NCBI RefSeq assembly: GCF_001885075.1
Contig: NZ_MODU01000004.1
Span: forward strand, 3,968,001-4,032,000
Direction of reading: 5' to 3'
Length of the DNA stretch: 64,000 nucleotides
Source: Alteromonas sp. V450
GTDB taxonomy: Bacteria; Pseudomonadota; Gammaproteobacteria; Enterobacterales; Alteromonadaceae
Of this stretch, positions 17,343 to 26,885 are shown in pieces (the stretch's first letter is position 1; every line of letters begins with the position of its first letter). The position numbers were made by a program, and so were the translations under genes. The notes beneath the pieces were generated by a model. The model did no database searches. It had not been told where the DNA came from and worked only from the letters and a program-made list of their open reading frames with translations.

Positions 17343-19892
17343 ATGACTTCATTGGACTCAAAAACGCAAATTGTCGTCGTAGGCAACGGCATGGTGGGGC
17401 ATCATTTTGTTGAGCAGCTTCACCAAAGCGATGCCAATGTAGAAATAACCGTTTTATGCGGCGAGTCTCGCCTCGCGTACGACCGCGTTTATCTGTCATC
17501 TTTTTTTAGTGGCGCGAGTGCTGATGACTTAGCGCTTACTACACCCGCTCAGTACGCCGAATGGGGCGTAAACGTAGTCACCAATGCCTTGGTAACCGAT
17601 ATAGACCGTGACAATAATAAAGTGACGACGTCGGAAGGGCAGGTGTTTAGCTACGACAAGCTGGTGCTAGCCACGGGCTCGTACCCATTTGTGCCACCCA
17701 TCCCTGGCAACGACCAAGAGCATTGTTTGGTTTATCGCACCATAGACGATCTACTTGCCATTGAAGCGTCAGCAGCGGTGAGCAAAGTAGGTGTAGTTGT
17801 TGGTGGTGGGCTTTTAGGCTTAGAAGCCGCTAACGCACTAAAACAAGCCGGTCTAGACACCCACGTGGTAGAGTTTGCCCCGCAGCTTATGGCGGTGCAG
17901 CTAGACCAAGCTGGTGGTAACGTTCTTAAAGATAAAATCGAAGCATTGGGCGTAACGGTTCACACCCAAAAGGCCACCCAAACTATTGAGGCCGGTGATA
18001 CCTGCCGCTATAAAATGGTGTTTGCTGACGGCACTGCACTAGAAACCGACATGATTCTTTTCTCTGCTGGTATTCGACCTTCCGATCAGCTTGGCAGAAA
18101 GTCGGCACTAACACTGGGTGAGCGCGGCGGTATTGTCATTGATAACCATTGCGTAACGTCTGATCCAAACATTTACGCTGTGGGTGAATGTGCGCTGTGG
18201 GATAACAAAATCTTTGGCCTTGTTGCACCTGGTTATACCATGGCGCGCACGGCCGTAAGTCATATAACCGGCGGCGATGCCGAGTTCGCTGGCGCAGATA
18301 TGAGTACCAAACTCAAGCTAATGGGTGTGGAAGTGGGCTCAATTGGCGATGCGCATGAACGCACAGACGGAGCGCTTAGCTACACCTACTTAAATCAGCC
18401 CGAGGGCGTGTATAAAAAGCTGGTGGTAGATAGCGAGCAAAAGCATGTACTTGGTGCGGTCCTTGTAGGTGATACTGGTGACTACGACACGCTCCTACAG
18501 TATGCGCTTAATAATATCGAATTACCTGAACACCCAGAAAGCCTGATCCTACCATCATCTGATGCGGCACCAGCGTTAGGTGCCGATGCACTACCAGACA
18601 CCGCGTCTATTTGTTCATGCCTAAATGTGACAAAGGGCGATATTGTTTCAGCCATTGAAGGCGGCTGTTGTAGCGTTGGCGATGTAAAAGGCGAAACCAA
18701 AGCCAGCACAGGGTGTGGAGGTTGTGCTGCCTTACTTAAAAATGTTGTGGATAGCGAACTTGAAAAGCGCGGTGTGGAAGTATCAAAAGCCATTTGTGAG
18801 CACTTCAACCATACCCGACAAGAACTCTTTCACATTGTTAAGGTAAACGGCATTCGCACCTTTGACGAGCTACTAGAACAGCATGGTGAAGGTCTAGGGT
18901 GTGAAATTTGTAAGCCCGCTGTCGGCTCAATTTTAGCCTCGGTGTATAACGACTACATTCTTAAGTCTTCACATCTTCCACTACAAGACACCAACGATAT
19001 CTACCTTGGCAACATGCAAAAAGATGGCACGTATTCCGTTGTACCGCGTGTACCGGGCGGGGAAATTACGCCAGAAAAATTGATTCTGCTCGGCGAAGTA
19101 GCAAAAGAATACAACCTGTACACCAAGATCACAGGTGGCCAGCGCATTGATTTATTTGGAGCGCGCGTAGAGCACTTACCTGATATCTGGGAAAAACTGG
19201 TCGCTGGTGGTTTTGAAACCGGCCACGCCTACGCGAAGGCACTGCGTACTGTTAAATCCTGTGTGGGCAGCACCTGGTGCCGCTACGGTGTTCAGGATTC
19301 TGTTGGCACTGCCATTGATTTAGAGAATCGTTACAAAGGCTTACGTGCACCGCACAAAATTAAATTTGCGGTTTCGGGGTGTACCCGTGAGTGCGCAGAA
19401 GCCCAAAGCAAAGACATTGGCGTTATTGCTACCGAGCAAGGTTGGAACCTGTATGTTTGCGGGAATGGCGGCATGAAGCCGCGACATGCAGACCTGTTTG
19501 CCACCGACCTAGATACCGAAACCCTTATAAAGTACATCGACCGCGTGCTGATGTTTTACGTCAAAACGGCTGATCGCCTACAGCGCACATCGGTGTGGAT
19601 GGACAACTTAGAAGGTGGGTTAGCTTACTTGCAAGACGTTGTAATAAACGATGCTCTTGGCATTAATGATGAGCTTGAAGCACAGATGGATACGGTGGTT
19701 GATGCTTATCAGTGCGAATGGAAAACCACCATTGAAAACCCTGAGTCGCGCAAGCGTTTCCGTCAATTTGTAAACAGCGATGCTAGCGACACCAATATTC
19801 AGTTCGTTTCAGAGCGAGGCCAGGTTCGCCCAGCTACGGAAGCTGAAAAAGTAGCAGGTAAAGATCAGTTCATTCCTGTCTCTATGGTGTAG
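17343..19892 (+). CDS. nirB: Assimilatory nitrite reductase [NAD(P)H] large subunit
   Basis: This 849-aa cytoplasmic enzyme reduces nitrite to ammonium with NAD(P)H. An N-terminal FAD/NAD oxidoreductase half (about 1-400; VVGNGMVGHHF, then VVVGGGLLGLEAANAL) passes to a BFD-like [2Fe-2S] domain (CSCLNVTKG... CGGCAA, about 420-480). The sulfite/nitrite reductase repeats follow. The siroheme-[4Fe-4S] cysteines are in SCVGSTWCRYG and GCTRECAEAQ. ATG 17343 is chosen over an upstream TTG (17319), because AAGGGG precedes the ATG and the TTG lies in the terminator T run. It is the first gene of the nitrate assimilation unit. Confidence 0.96.
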   Translation: MTSLDSKTQIVVVGNGMVGHHFVEQLHQSDANVEITVLCGESRLAYDRVYLSSFFSGASADDLALTTPAQYAEWGVNVVTNALVTDIDRDNNKVTTSEGQVFSYDKLVLATGSYPFVPPIPGNDQEHCLVYRTIDDLLAIEASAAVSKVGVVVGGGLLGLEAANALKQAGLDTHVVEFAPQLMAVQLDQAGGNVLKDKIEALGVTVHTQKATQTIEAGDTCRYKMVFADGTALETDMILFSAGIRPSDQLGRKSALTLGERGGIVIDNHCVTSDPNIYAVGECALWDNKIFGLVAPGYTMARTAVSHITGGDAEFAGADMSTKLKLMGVEVGSIGDAHERTDGALSYTYLNQPEGVYKKLVVDSEQKHVLGAVLVGDTGDYDTLLQYALNNIELPEHPESLILPSSDAAPALGADALPDTASICSCLNVTKGDIVSAIEGGCCSVGDVKGETKASTGCGGCAALLKNVVDSELEKRGVEVSKAICEHFNHTRQELFHIVKVNGIRTFDELLEQHGEGLGCEICKPAVGSILASVYNDYILKSSHLPLQDTNDIYLGNMQKDGTYSVVPRVPGGEITPEKLILLGEVAKEYNLYTKITGGQRIDLFGARVEHLPDIWEKLVAGGFETGHAYAKALRTVKSCVGSTWCRYGVQDSVGTAIDLENRYKGLRAPHKIKFAVSGCTRECAEAQSKDIGVIATEQGWNLYVCGNGGMKPRHADLFATDLDTETLIKYIDRVLMFYVKTADRLQRTSVWMDNLEGGLAYLQDVVINDALGINDELEAQMDTVVDAYQCEWKTTIENPESRKRFRQFVNSDASDTNIQFVSERGQVRPATEAEKVAGKDQFIPVSMV

Positions 19893-19928
19893 CCATTGGC
19901 TTATCAACCTTGTTAGGAGAATCAAATT

Positions 19929-20300
19929 ATGTCAGCAGCGCAAAATGTAATGGCGTCAGAACCACAACAAGTGCAATGGCACTATGTTTGTGAGACGAAC
20001 GACTTAGTGACAAACAGTGGGGTTTGCGCCCTTGTCGACTCACAGCAAGTGGCAATTTTCAGTTTGAAGATAAACGGCGAAACCCAGGTTTTCGCCATTA
20101 GTAACTACGACCCTATTGGTAAAGCAAACGTACTCTATCGCGGGCTTCTAGGGTCGATAGGCGGTGCGCCTGTTGTCGCTTCGCCTTTATACAAAGAGCA
20201 TTACTTTCTAAAAACCGGGCTGTGTAAAGAACACGACGATGTTTCCGTCACGGCTTACGCTGTGAAGGTAGAGGGCGAAAAGGTTTTTGTCGGCGTTTAA
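19929..20300 (+). CDS. nirD: Nitrite reductase small subunit, Rieske-like
   Basis: This is a 123-aa NirD subunit with a Rieske-type beta fold. The residues that hold the Fe-S cluster in true Rieske proteins are missing: the pattern ends SPLYKEHYFLKTGLCKEHDD. This is normal for NirD, which lacks a complete CxH/CxxH pair set. It assists the NirB subunit. AGGAG lies upstream, and the gene follows nirB by 36 bp. Confidence 0.93.
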   Translation: MSAAQNVMASEPQQVQWHYVCETNDLVTNSGVCALVDSQQVAIFSLKINGETQVFAISNYDPIGKANVLYRGLLGSIGGAPVVASPLYKEHYFLKTGLCKEHDDVSVTAYAVKVEGEKVFVGV

Positions 20301-20386
20301 GAAAACTGCCTTTACTTGAACGCCCACATGAAAAAGCCTTCTAGCCAAATGCATTCAAAAGCTGTGAAATCGAAAAAGGTAATGAA

Positions 20387-23260
20387 ATGAATATGCCTAC
20401 ACGACAACCCGACATGATGTCTGAACAATTAAGACAAACAACATGCCCATACTGCGGCGTAGGGTGTGGTGTAGATATCAGTTGCAACGTAAGCAAGCGT
20501 GCCACAACCCTGGACACTGTTAAAGGCACGCCAGAGCATCCCGCCAATTTTGGAAGATTGTGTGTTAAAGGAACAAACCTGCTTGAAACAAACGACTTAA
20601 ACGGACGTTTGCTTCACCCAACCATGGCAGGTCAATCGGTGGATTGGGACACGGCCACCGATGTAATTGCGGATAAGATCACCTCTACCATTGCGCAGTA
20701 TGGCGCGGATGCCGTTGCTTTTTATGTATCAGGGCAGCTTCTTACCGAAGACTATTACATTGCCAACAAGTTTATGAAAGGTTATATCGGCAGTGCCAAT
20801 ATTGATACGAATTCACGCCTATGTATGTCATCAGCCGTTGCCGCCTACAAGCGCGCGTTCGGGGAAGACGTGGTGCCATGCGATTATTCCGATCTGGAAT
20901 GTACAGATTTATTGGTAATTACGGGAAGTAATACGGCCTGGGCGCACCCAGTGCTTTTTCAACGCATTCAGCGAGCAAAGCTGAAAAACCCTGATATGAA
21001 GGTCATTGTTGTTGACCCGCGCAAAACCGAAACCTGTACCATTGCCGATTTACACCTTCCATTAAAGCCAGGTAGCGACGTGGCGCTATTTAACGGCTTA
21101 CTCAGCTATGCAAACGCACAAGGTCGAATAGACAAATCCGCCGTTGAGGCCTATGCCGAGGGGCTTGATGAAACGCTCAGTAGTGCAAATGCTTTAACGT
21201 TAGACGACGTTGCTAAAGTATGCGACCTGGACATTAACAGCATTAAGGCCTTCTTTGATGCCTTCTGCAAAGCCTCTAGCGCAATTACTTTTTATTCTAT
21301 GGGCGTAAACCAGTCTTCTGCTGGTGTGGATAAAGCCCAAGCTATTATCAACTGTCACTTAGCTATGGATTTAATTGCTAAAGACGGTTGTGGCCCGTTT
21401 TCAATTACTGGCCAGCCCAATGCCATGGGAGGGCGTGAAGTCGGTGGGTTAGCCAATATGCTAGCTGCACATATGGACCTTGAAAACCCTGAGCATATCA
21501 GCGCTGTTAAAACCTATTGGAATGCCCCTGTTATGCCTAAAGGGCAGGGGCTTAAAGCTGTCGATTTGTTTAATGCAATTGAGAGTGGAAAGGTAAAATT
21601 CGTTTGGATAATGGGGACGAACCCTGTTGTCAGTATGCCAAATCGAGGTCAAGTTGAGCGCGCACTTTCAAAATGTGACATGGTTGTAGTGTCTGATATT
21701 GTTGAGTCCAACGATACACTTAACTACGCGCACATAGCCCTCCCTGCCACCGGTTGGTCGGAAAAAGACGGCACAGTGACTAACTCAGAGCGCCGTATTT
21801 CACGTCAGCGCGGTATATTGCCTCCACCAGGTAGTGCAAAACACGACTGGCAAATCATGTGCGAAGTGGCGGGTAAAATGGGCTTTGGCGAGGCATTTAA
21901 TTTTACCCATCCGTCACAAATATTCGTTGAATACGCTGGGCTAACCGGCTATCAAAATAACGGTAAGCGTCAGTTAGACCTGTCACCTTTACAAGCGTTA
22001 AGTGAAGCTCAGTACAATGGGCTATCGCCTTTGCAGTGGCCTTTTCAAACAGTTACAAAAGCTGAGAATACGGCCAATGCTAATTTTAAAACTAACCCTA
22101 GCCTTACCAGTAAACGTCCTTTTGAAGACAAACGATTTTCAACCCCTAGCGGCAAAGCTAAACTTATTCCCGTAGCTTACAAAGCGCCATTGCAGGTGAC
22201 ATCAGACGCTTATCCTTTTATTGTGAACAGCGGGCGAGCGCGAGATCAGTGGCATACCATGACGCGCACGGGTAAAGCGGCAAAGTTACTTGCTCATATG
22301 CCAAGTGCTAACGTGCATATTAACCCTAAAGACGCTGCTGCAATGGGCGTTGAAAACGGAGATCTTGTTTCTCTTTCAAGTGCAGTATCTAAAGACGCCC
22401 CTGTTATCTATCCGGTAAGAATAGATGCGGACATGCGAAAAAAAGAAGTATTCATTCCCATTCACTGGTCGGCGCAATGGGGGTCGCACAGTAAACTAGG
22501 CGCACTTTACGCCAGCGCGGTAGACCCTATTTCAGGGCAACCTGAGTTAAAACACGCGGCGGTTGCTATTGCGCCAGTTACTTTTACTACCTACGGTAAG
22601 CTCTTTGTTTCATCAGTAAACCCATCAGTACATAATTCAGAACTTAGTTCTTCATATGAAGACGCGCTAAAGCATGTATGTGACTACTGGAATACAACAC
22701 CGCTTGAAAGCACAGAGGTGTCTTCACCTGTAAATAACTCGGATGCAGCATTATCAGTATTGAATGTTGCTTCGAACAAAGGCCGTCGAGAGTTTGTACA
22801 ATCATTAATACCTCTTCTACCGCAAAACGCGGTGCTATTGCAGTTTCATCATCATACATACTCAGTATGCCTTGCGCTTGTCGATGACACTCTCTGTTTC
22901 GCTGCGTTTTTAGGCGATAAGCCGGAAAATACGACAAAAGCTTTGGCAGCACCACACCCAGAAAGTACGTGGTCAGTACCTAACGCATGGCTTGCCAGCC
23001 TCTTAAATACACCTATTTCGGTAGAGACTCAGCGCAACTTATTGCGAGGCCAAGTCGACGACGTATTTTTAAATGGTGACGTGGTTTGTAGCTGCTTTGA
23101 AGTACGAGAAAAGACCATAACAGATGCCATCAACGGCGGTTGTTCTACAGTAGCTAGCCTAGGAGAGCAGTTAAAGTGCGGTACCAACTGCGGCTCGTGC
23201 AAGCCCGCCTTGTCTCAGCTTATAGACAAGCATTTAGTCATTGAAACCCAATCTGTATAG
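20387..23260 (+). CDS. nasA: Assimilatory nitrate reductase catalytic subunit
   Basis: This is a 957-aa cytoplasmic molybdopterin enzyme that reduces nitrate to nitrite. The [4Fe-4S] motif TCPYCGVGCGVDI starts at about residue 17, with the fourth Cys in GRLCVKG. A molybdopterin oxidoreductase domain (about 60-560) and a dinucleotide-binding domain (about 600-715; VNSGRARDQWHTMTRTGK) follow. The last 60 residues form a BFD-like [2Fe-2S] domain (CSCFEVREKT, CGTNCGSCKPAL), as in the Klebsiella-type NasA. That domain accepts electrons from an NADH-oxidising partner. No separate nasB/nasC gene is present, so electron donation may come from another protein. Confidence 0.95.
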   Translation: MNMPTRQPDMMSEQLRQTTCPYCGVGCGVDISCNVSKRATTLDTVKGTPEHPANFGRLCVKGTNLLETNDLNGRLLHPTMAGQSVDWDTATDVIADKITSTIAQYGADAVAFYVSGQLLTEDYYIANKFMKGYIGSANIDTNSRLCMSSAVAAYKRAFGEDVVPCDYSDLECTDLLVITGSNTAWAHPVLFQRIQRAKLKNPDMKVIVVDPRKTETCTIADLHLPLKPGSDVALFNGLLSYANAQGRIDKSAVEAYAEGLDETLSSANALTLDDVAKVCDLDINSIKAFFDAFCKASSAITFYSMGVNQSSAGVDKAQAIINCHLAMDLIAKDGCGPFSITGQPNAMGGREVGGLANMLAAHMDLENPEHISAVKTYWNAPVMPKGQGLKAVDLFNAIESGKVKFVWIMGTNPVVSMPNRGQVERALSKCDMVVVSDIVESNDTLNYAHIALPATGWSEKDGTVTNSERRISRQRGILPPPGSAKHDWQIMCEVAGKMGFGEAFNFTHPSQIFVEYAGLTGYQNNGKRQLDLSPLQALSEAQYNGLSPLQWPFQTVTKAENTANANFKTNPSLTSKRPFEDKRFSTPSGKAKLIPVAYKAPLQVTSDAYPFIVNSGRARDQWHTMTRTGKAAKLLAHMPSANVHINPKDAAAMGVENGDLVSLSSAVSKDAPVIYPVRIDADMRKKEVFIPIHWSAQWGSHSKLGALYASAVDPISGQPELKHAAVAIAPVTFTTYGKLFVSSVNPSVHNSELSSSYEDALKHVCDYWNTTPLESTEVSSPVNNSDAALSVLNVASNKGRREFVQSLIPLLPQNAVLLQFHHHTYSVCLALVDDTLCFAAFLGDKPENTTKALAAPHPESTWSVPNAWLASLLNTPISVETQRNLLRGQVDDVFLNGDVVCSCFEVREKTITDAINGGCSTVASLGEQLKCGTNCGSCKPALSQLIDKHLVIETQSV

Positions 23261-23272
23261 GAGCGTTAAATT

Positions 23273-24256
23273 ATGTCAATTGCATCTAGTTGGTCGTTAC
23301 CGTTTTTGCGCACCTTATTTAAACCGCAGAAGTCTTTTCTTAATCTGTTTACTCGCAATGCTATTTCGGCGAGAACCTCGACTAAAACCACAAACCAGCG
23401 CTCTGCGAATGCTAAAACTTCATCTGAGCATTCGTACCTAGATAAGTGGTTGAAGTCAGCAACTAGACACAATGAATGTCGTAAAAAGGGACACGTGTAT
23501 ATCGTAGGTGCTGGCCCTGGCGATGCCGAGTTACTTACACTGAAAGCGCTTCGTCTATTACAACAAGCCGATGTCGTGCTTTTCGATGCTTTAGTAAGTG
23601 AAGATATTCTTGCGCTAATTCCCTCTAAAGTGGTGAAAGAGTATGTAGGGAAGCGCTGCAAAAAGCACAGCTTTACTCAGGATGCTATTTGCAAACGCGT
23701 CGTTGAATTGGCAAGTGAAGGGCATACTGTCGTGCGGTTAAAAGGTGGTGATCCCGCCCTATTTGCAAGAACTTGCGAAGAAACTGATGCGCTAACAAAA
23801 GCCCACATCCCTTTTGCTATTGTTCCTGGTATTACGGCGGCATCGGGTGTGTCTGCCTATACGGGGATCCCATTAACAGACAGGCGCTGCGCTCAGTCGG
23901 TAAGCTTTATGACCGCACATTTTAAAGACGCGAACCAATGGCCTGAAATGGCGACTATGGCACAAAATGTGTTGAAGCAAACCATGGTAGTTTATATGGG
24001 GCTTAGCCGACTAGAAGGGTTATGCAAAGGCTTGGTTCACAATAAAGTGCCGAACTCATGGCCCGTAGCGGCAATTGAAAATGCTACGTCTCCCGAACAG
24101 CGCGTAATTACTGGCGTGCTTGCCGATATTTATAGCAAAGTTAACGCTGCAAATTTGACAGGGCCTACGTTACTTATATTTGGAAAAGTGGTAGAGTCTC
24201 GCCAACAAGTAAACACTCTTCTACTACATTCATCCGAGCATGCAGCAACCATTTAG
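23273..24256 (+). CDS. cobA: Uroporphyrinogen-III C-methyltransferase (siroheme branch)
   Basis: This 327-aa SAM-dependent methyltransferase makes precorrin-2 for siroheme, the cofactor of NirB. The catalytic domain begins near residue 74 with VYIVGAGPGDAELLTLKAL and includes VVRLKGGDPALFAR and the VPGITAASGVSAYTGIPLTDR loop. The first ~73 residues are an unusual Ser/Thr/Lys/Arg-rich extension not found in typical SUMT proteins. It is retained because AGGAG precedes this start. Its stop overlaps the next gene by 17 bp. The ferrochelatase and dehydrogenase activities of CysG are absent here. Confidence 0.93.
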   Translation: MSIASSWSLPFLRTLFKPQKSFLNLFTRNAISARTSTKTTNQRSANAKTSSEHSYLDKWLKSATRHNECRKKGHVYIVGAGPGDAELLTLKALRLLQQADVVLFDALVSEDILALIPSKVVKEYVGKRCKKHSFTQDAICKRVVELASEGHTVVRLKGGDPALFARTCEETDALTKAHIPFAIVPGITAASGVSAYTGIPLTDRRCAQSVSFMTAHFKDANQWPEMATMAQNVLKQTMVVYMGLSRLEGLCKGLVHNKVPNSWPVAAIENATSPEQRVITGVLADIYSKVNAANLTGPTLLIFGKVVESRQQVNTLLLHSSEHAATI

Positions 24257-25229
24257 CGACTACATAAAAATTATTGGTAAGGGCCAAAAAGGAGGGCGTA
24301 GCCTCACCCGCGATGAAGCTTACCATGCCATGAAAATGGTGTTGGCCAACGAAGTGACGGGCGATCAACGCGGTGCATTTCTCATGCTGCTTCGTACCCG
24401 TGAAGAAACGCCAGAAGAAGTTATTGGCTTTGTCGATGCGTGCAGAGAGCTGATAGAGCCAGAGGTAAAAACACTCACTCCTACAATAGATATTGGCTGC
24501 TACGCCGGAAAACGTCGCCAGTTACCGTGGTACTTATTGGCTGTAGCGGTACTGGCCAACAATGGTTATTCCGTTATGCTTCACGGTGCCCATGAACCGG
24601 GGTCGGGGCGCCTTTACGCTAGTATAGCGCTGCCTAAATTAGGCCTTCCTGAGGTGAACAGCATCAGTGACGCAAAGCAGCAGCTGGCAGAAAAGGGCGT
24701 TACCTATCTCGACTTGTCTTATTTACTGCCTGCTCTCGATACGATTATTAAACTTCGCGAGGTCTTTGGCCTGCGTTCATGCGCAAACACGCTTGCAAGG
24801 TTGCTGAACCCCACCGCAGCGCGATATTGTGTACAAGGGGTTTACCATATGCACCTTGACCATAAACACTGCCGCGTTAATGAAAATTATCCTTCTATCG
24901 ATGCGCTTTGTTTTCGTGGGGATGGAGGAGACCCTGAAGTAAACGGTGAGCGAGAGACCGAACTTTTCATTACCCGAAATGGTAAGACTGAAGAAGTGAT
25001 TATGCCTGTGGTAGCAGATAAGTGGGCGCTTAAAGACAAAGACATGAATATAGACGATATGCTTGATGTTTGGGCGGGTAACGCAAGTAGCCTCTACGGT
25101 GAGCAGGCTATCTTAAGCACACTTGCCAGCTATTTAGTATTTCTACAACGCTGTGATGTTGCAGATGCCTTATCGCTAGCACGACAGCTTTGGGCACAGC
25201 GAGATAAAACGGCAACACCATTTTCATAG
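24240..25229 (+). CDS. TrpD2/YbiB-like protein (anthranilate phosphoribosyltransferase fold)
   Basis: This 329-aa protein has the nucleoside phosphorylase class-III/TrpD fold. An N-terminal helical domain (about 5-75; RSLTRDEAYHAMKMVL) is followed by the alpha/beta domain with VMLHGAHEPGSGR in place of the PRPP-binding GTGGD loop. It resembles YbiB/TrpD2, a TrpD homologue reported to bind nucleic acid instead of making tryptophan. The degenerate glycine loop argues against anthranilate phosphoribosyltransferase activity. It overlaps cobA by 17 bp, so it is translated with the nitrate genes. Its role there is unknown. Confidence 0.8.
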   Translation: MQQPFSDYIKIIGKGQKGGRSLTRDEAYHAMKMVLANEVTGDQRGAFLMLLRTREETPEEVIGFVDACRELIEPEVKTLTPTIDIGCYAGKRRQLPWYLLAVAVLANNGYSVMLHGAHEPGSGRLYASIALPKLGLPEVNSISDAKQQLAEKGVTYLDLSYLLPALDTIIKLREVFGLRSCANTLARLLNPTAARYCVQGVYHMHLDHKHCRVNENYPSIDALCFRGDGGDPEVNGERETELFITRNGKTEEVIMPVVADKWALKDKDMNIDDMLDVWAGNASSLYGEQAILSTLASYLVFLQRCDVADALSLARQLWAQRDKTATPFS

Positions 25230-25373
25230 GCAATCGCCTACGCGAACGGGTATGACGTAATTATATCTAAACACTTCTGGTAAGACCTTCGCGCATTTTT
25301 CTGGGCACTACATTGACATATTCACAGTGATGCATGTTAATGAACGTAACACGTCACTGCTCACCCTACATTT

Positions 25374-26885
25374 ATGTGGCAATTATTTAGGTGTCTTCTT
25401 TTTTTAAGTATCTCCTTCGCAGGGTTGACGAAAGAAGCAACCCTGTTACAAGATGGCGATGATATTGCGTCAAAGGTTACCTTTGTGTTTACTGCTGATA
25501 TGCCCAATATTAGCGATCCCATCACAGGTCGATATGCGAATTTACACACGTTATTAGATGAAGTTCGAGGGCAGTACAGCCCCGTATTTTTCATTTTTGG
25601 CGGAGGGTCAATAGGGCCTAGCGCAATGTCTTCTTTTGATCGTGGATCGCATATCATCGATTTACTCAATACCATTGAACCCGATGTAATGGGAGTAACA
25701 AAGCGAGAGTTCAGCTTCTATGAGAATGAACTTTCTCTTCGCTCGTTCGAAGCCGCCTTTCCTATCGTAGCAAGTAATGTGGCCACCAAGCGCCAAGGTA
25801 ATGCTCTAGAAGGGCTGTATAAATCTATTGTGGTAGAAAAACAGGGTGCATCGGTCGGTATTATCTCCGTGTTACATGAAAGAGTTATTGAGGAGTATCA
25901 GCTAACCGATATTGCTATCGACTCTCCACTGCAAACTATTTATCAAGAAGCAAAATCATTACGACGCAATGGAGCACAGTTCGTGCTTTTGCACTATTCG
26001 TATCCATTCGCATTTGTGAATAATTTGCTAGACCAGGGTGTGATAGACGCAGCATTTATATCTGATAGTCGGCTTGATGCAGTATTGCTTGAAAGTCATG
26101 CACGGCATGAAAATAGTATGGCACTCACCCAGCAAGGCTCAGCCCTTGTCGCCACCTTCGAAAAAAAGGTGATGTGGGAAAATACGCATACTAAAGAACA
26201 CGATTTATCACGCTTTTTGCCTAATGAAACGGTTATTTCTCAGGTGGCCGATTATGAAGCCAGACTTCAACGCCTTTTAAATATAAAAATAGGAGAATGG
26301 AAGTCGAATACGTCAACCATGCGTAATCAAGTCAGACGCGGTGAAAATGGGTTTGCGAACTTTATTGTTGATACATTAAGGACACATACAAAAGCAGATG
26401 TTGCGCTATTAAACGGCGGGAGTATCAGAGGCGATAAACGATACACAGCCGGTGAGCCAATCACACGGCAAGATATTATAGTAGAAATGCCATTCAGAGC
26501 ACATGCCGTTACGTTGGGGGTAAGTGGTGAGCAATTGATGATAGCGCTAGAAGAAGGGCTTGCGCAGTATGAACATACTAAGGGTGGGTTTCCCCATGTT
26601 TCTGGTATGTCGTACACCTTTGACTCTACCGCCAAACCTTTTGAGCGAGTGCGCGACGTCTTCATCGGTGCAAAACGTCTTCAAAAAGACAAGCTGTATA
26701 CAATCGCCACGAGCGACTTTTTAGCAAACGGCGGTGATGGGTATTATTCCCTAAAAAATGCTGAGCAGCGTTTTCCCGTAAACACCCGGCCTCCTCAAAT
26801 TGCTGAGCTTGTAATGCAAGCGGTAGGAAACCAATTTACTGTTAAAGCAACGACAGACGGACGAATACGCGATGTCTCAAAGTGA
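25374..26885 (+). CDS. Degenerate UshA/5'-nucleotidase-like exported protein
   Basis: This 503-aa protein has a short Sec signal peptide (about 1-19). The overall order matches UshA-type 5'-nucleotidases: metallophosphatase domain (about 30-275), then the substrate-binding C-terminal domain (about 310-495). The C-terminal part is well kept (NGGSIRGD, DFLANGGDGY). The N-terminal metal ligands are not. DxH(H/G) reads TADMPNIS, the GD motif reads FGGGSIGPS, GNHEFD reads VTKREFSF, and no GHTH-like His pair is visible. It therefore probably binds a nucleotide-like ligand without hydrolysing it. Its end overlaps the start of a membrane diguanylate cyclase by 14 bp, hinting at a periplasmic sensor role. 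Confidence 0.82.
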   Translation: MWQLFRCLLFLSISFAGLTKEATLLQDGDDIASKVTFVFTADMPNISDPITGRYANLHTLLDEVRGQYSPVFFIFGGGSIGPSAMSSFDRGSHIIDLLNTIEPDVMGVTKREFSFYENELSLRSFEAAFPIVASNVATKRQGNALEGLYKSIVVEKQGASVGIISVLHERVIEEYQLTDIAIDSPLQTIYQEAKSLRRNGAQFVLLHYSYPFAFVNNLLDQGVIDAAFISDSRLDAVLLESHARHENSMALTQQGSALVATFEKKVMWENTHTKEHDLSRFLPNETVISQVADYEARLQRLLNIKIGEWKSNTSTMRNQVRRGENGFANFIVDTLRTHTKADVALLNGGSIRGDKRYTAGEPITRQDIIVEMPFRAHAVTLGVSGEQLMIALEEGLAQYEHTKGGFPHVSGMSYTFDSTAKPFERVRDVFIGAKRLQKDKLYTIATSDFLANGGDGYYSLKNAEQRFPVNTRPPQIAELVMQAVGNQFTVKATTDGRIRDVSK

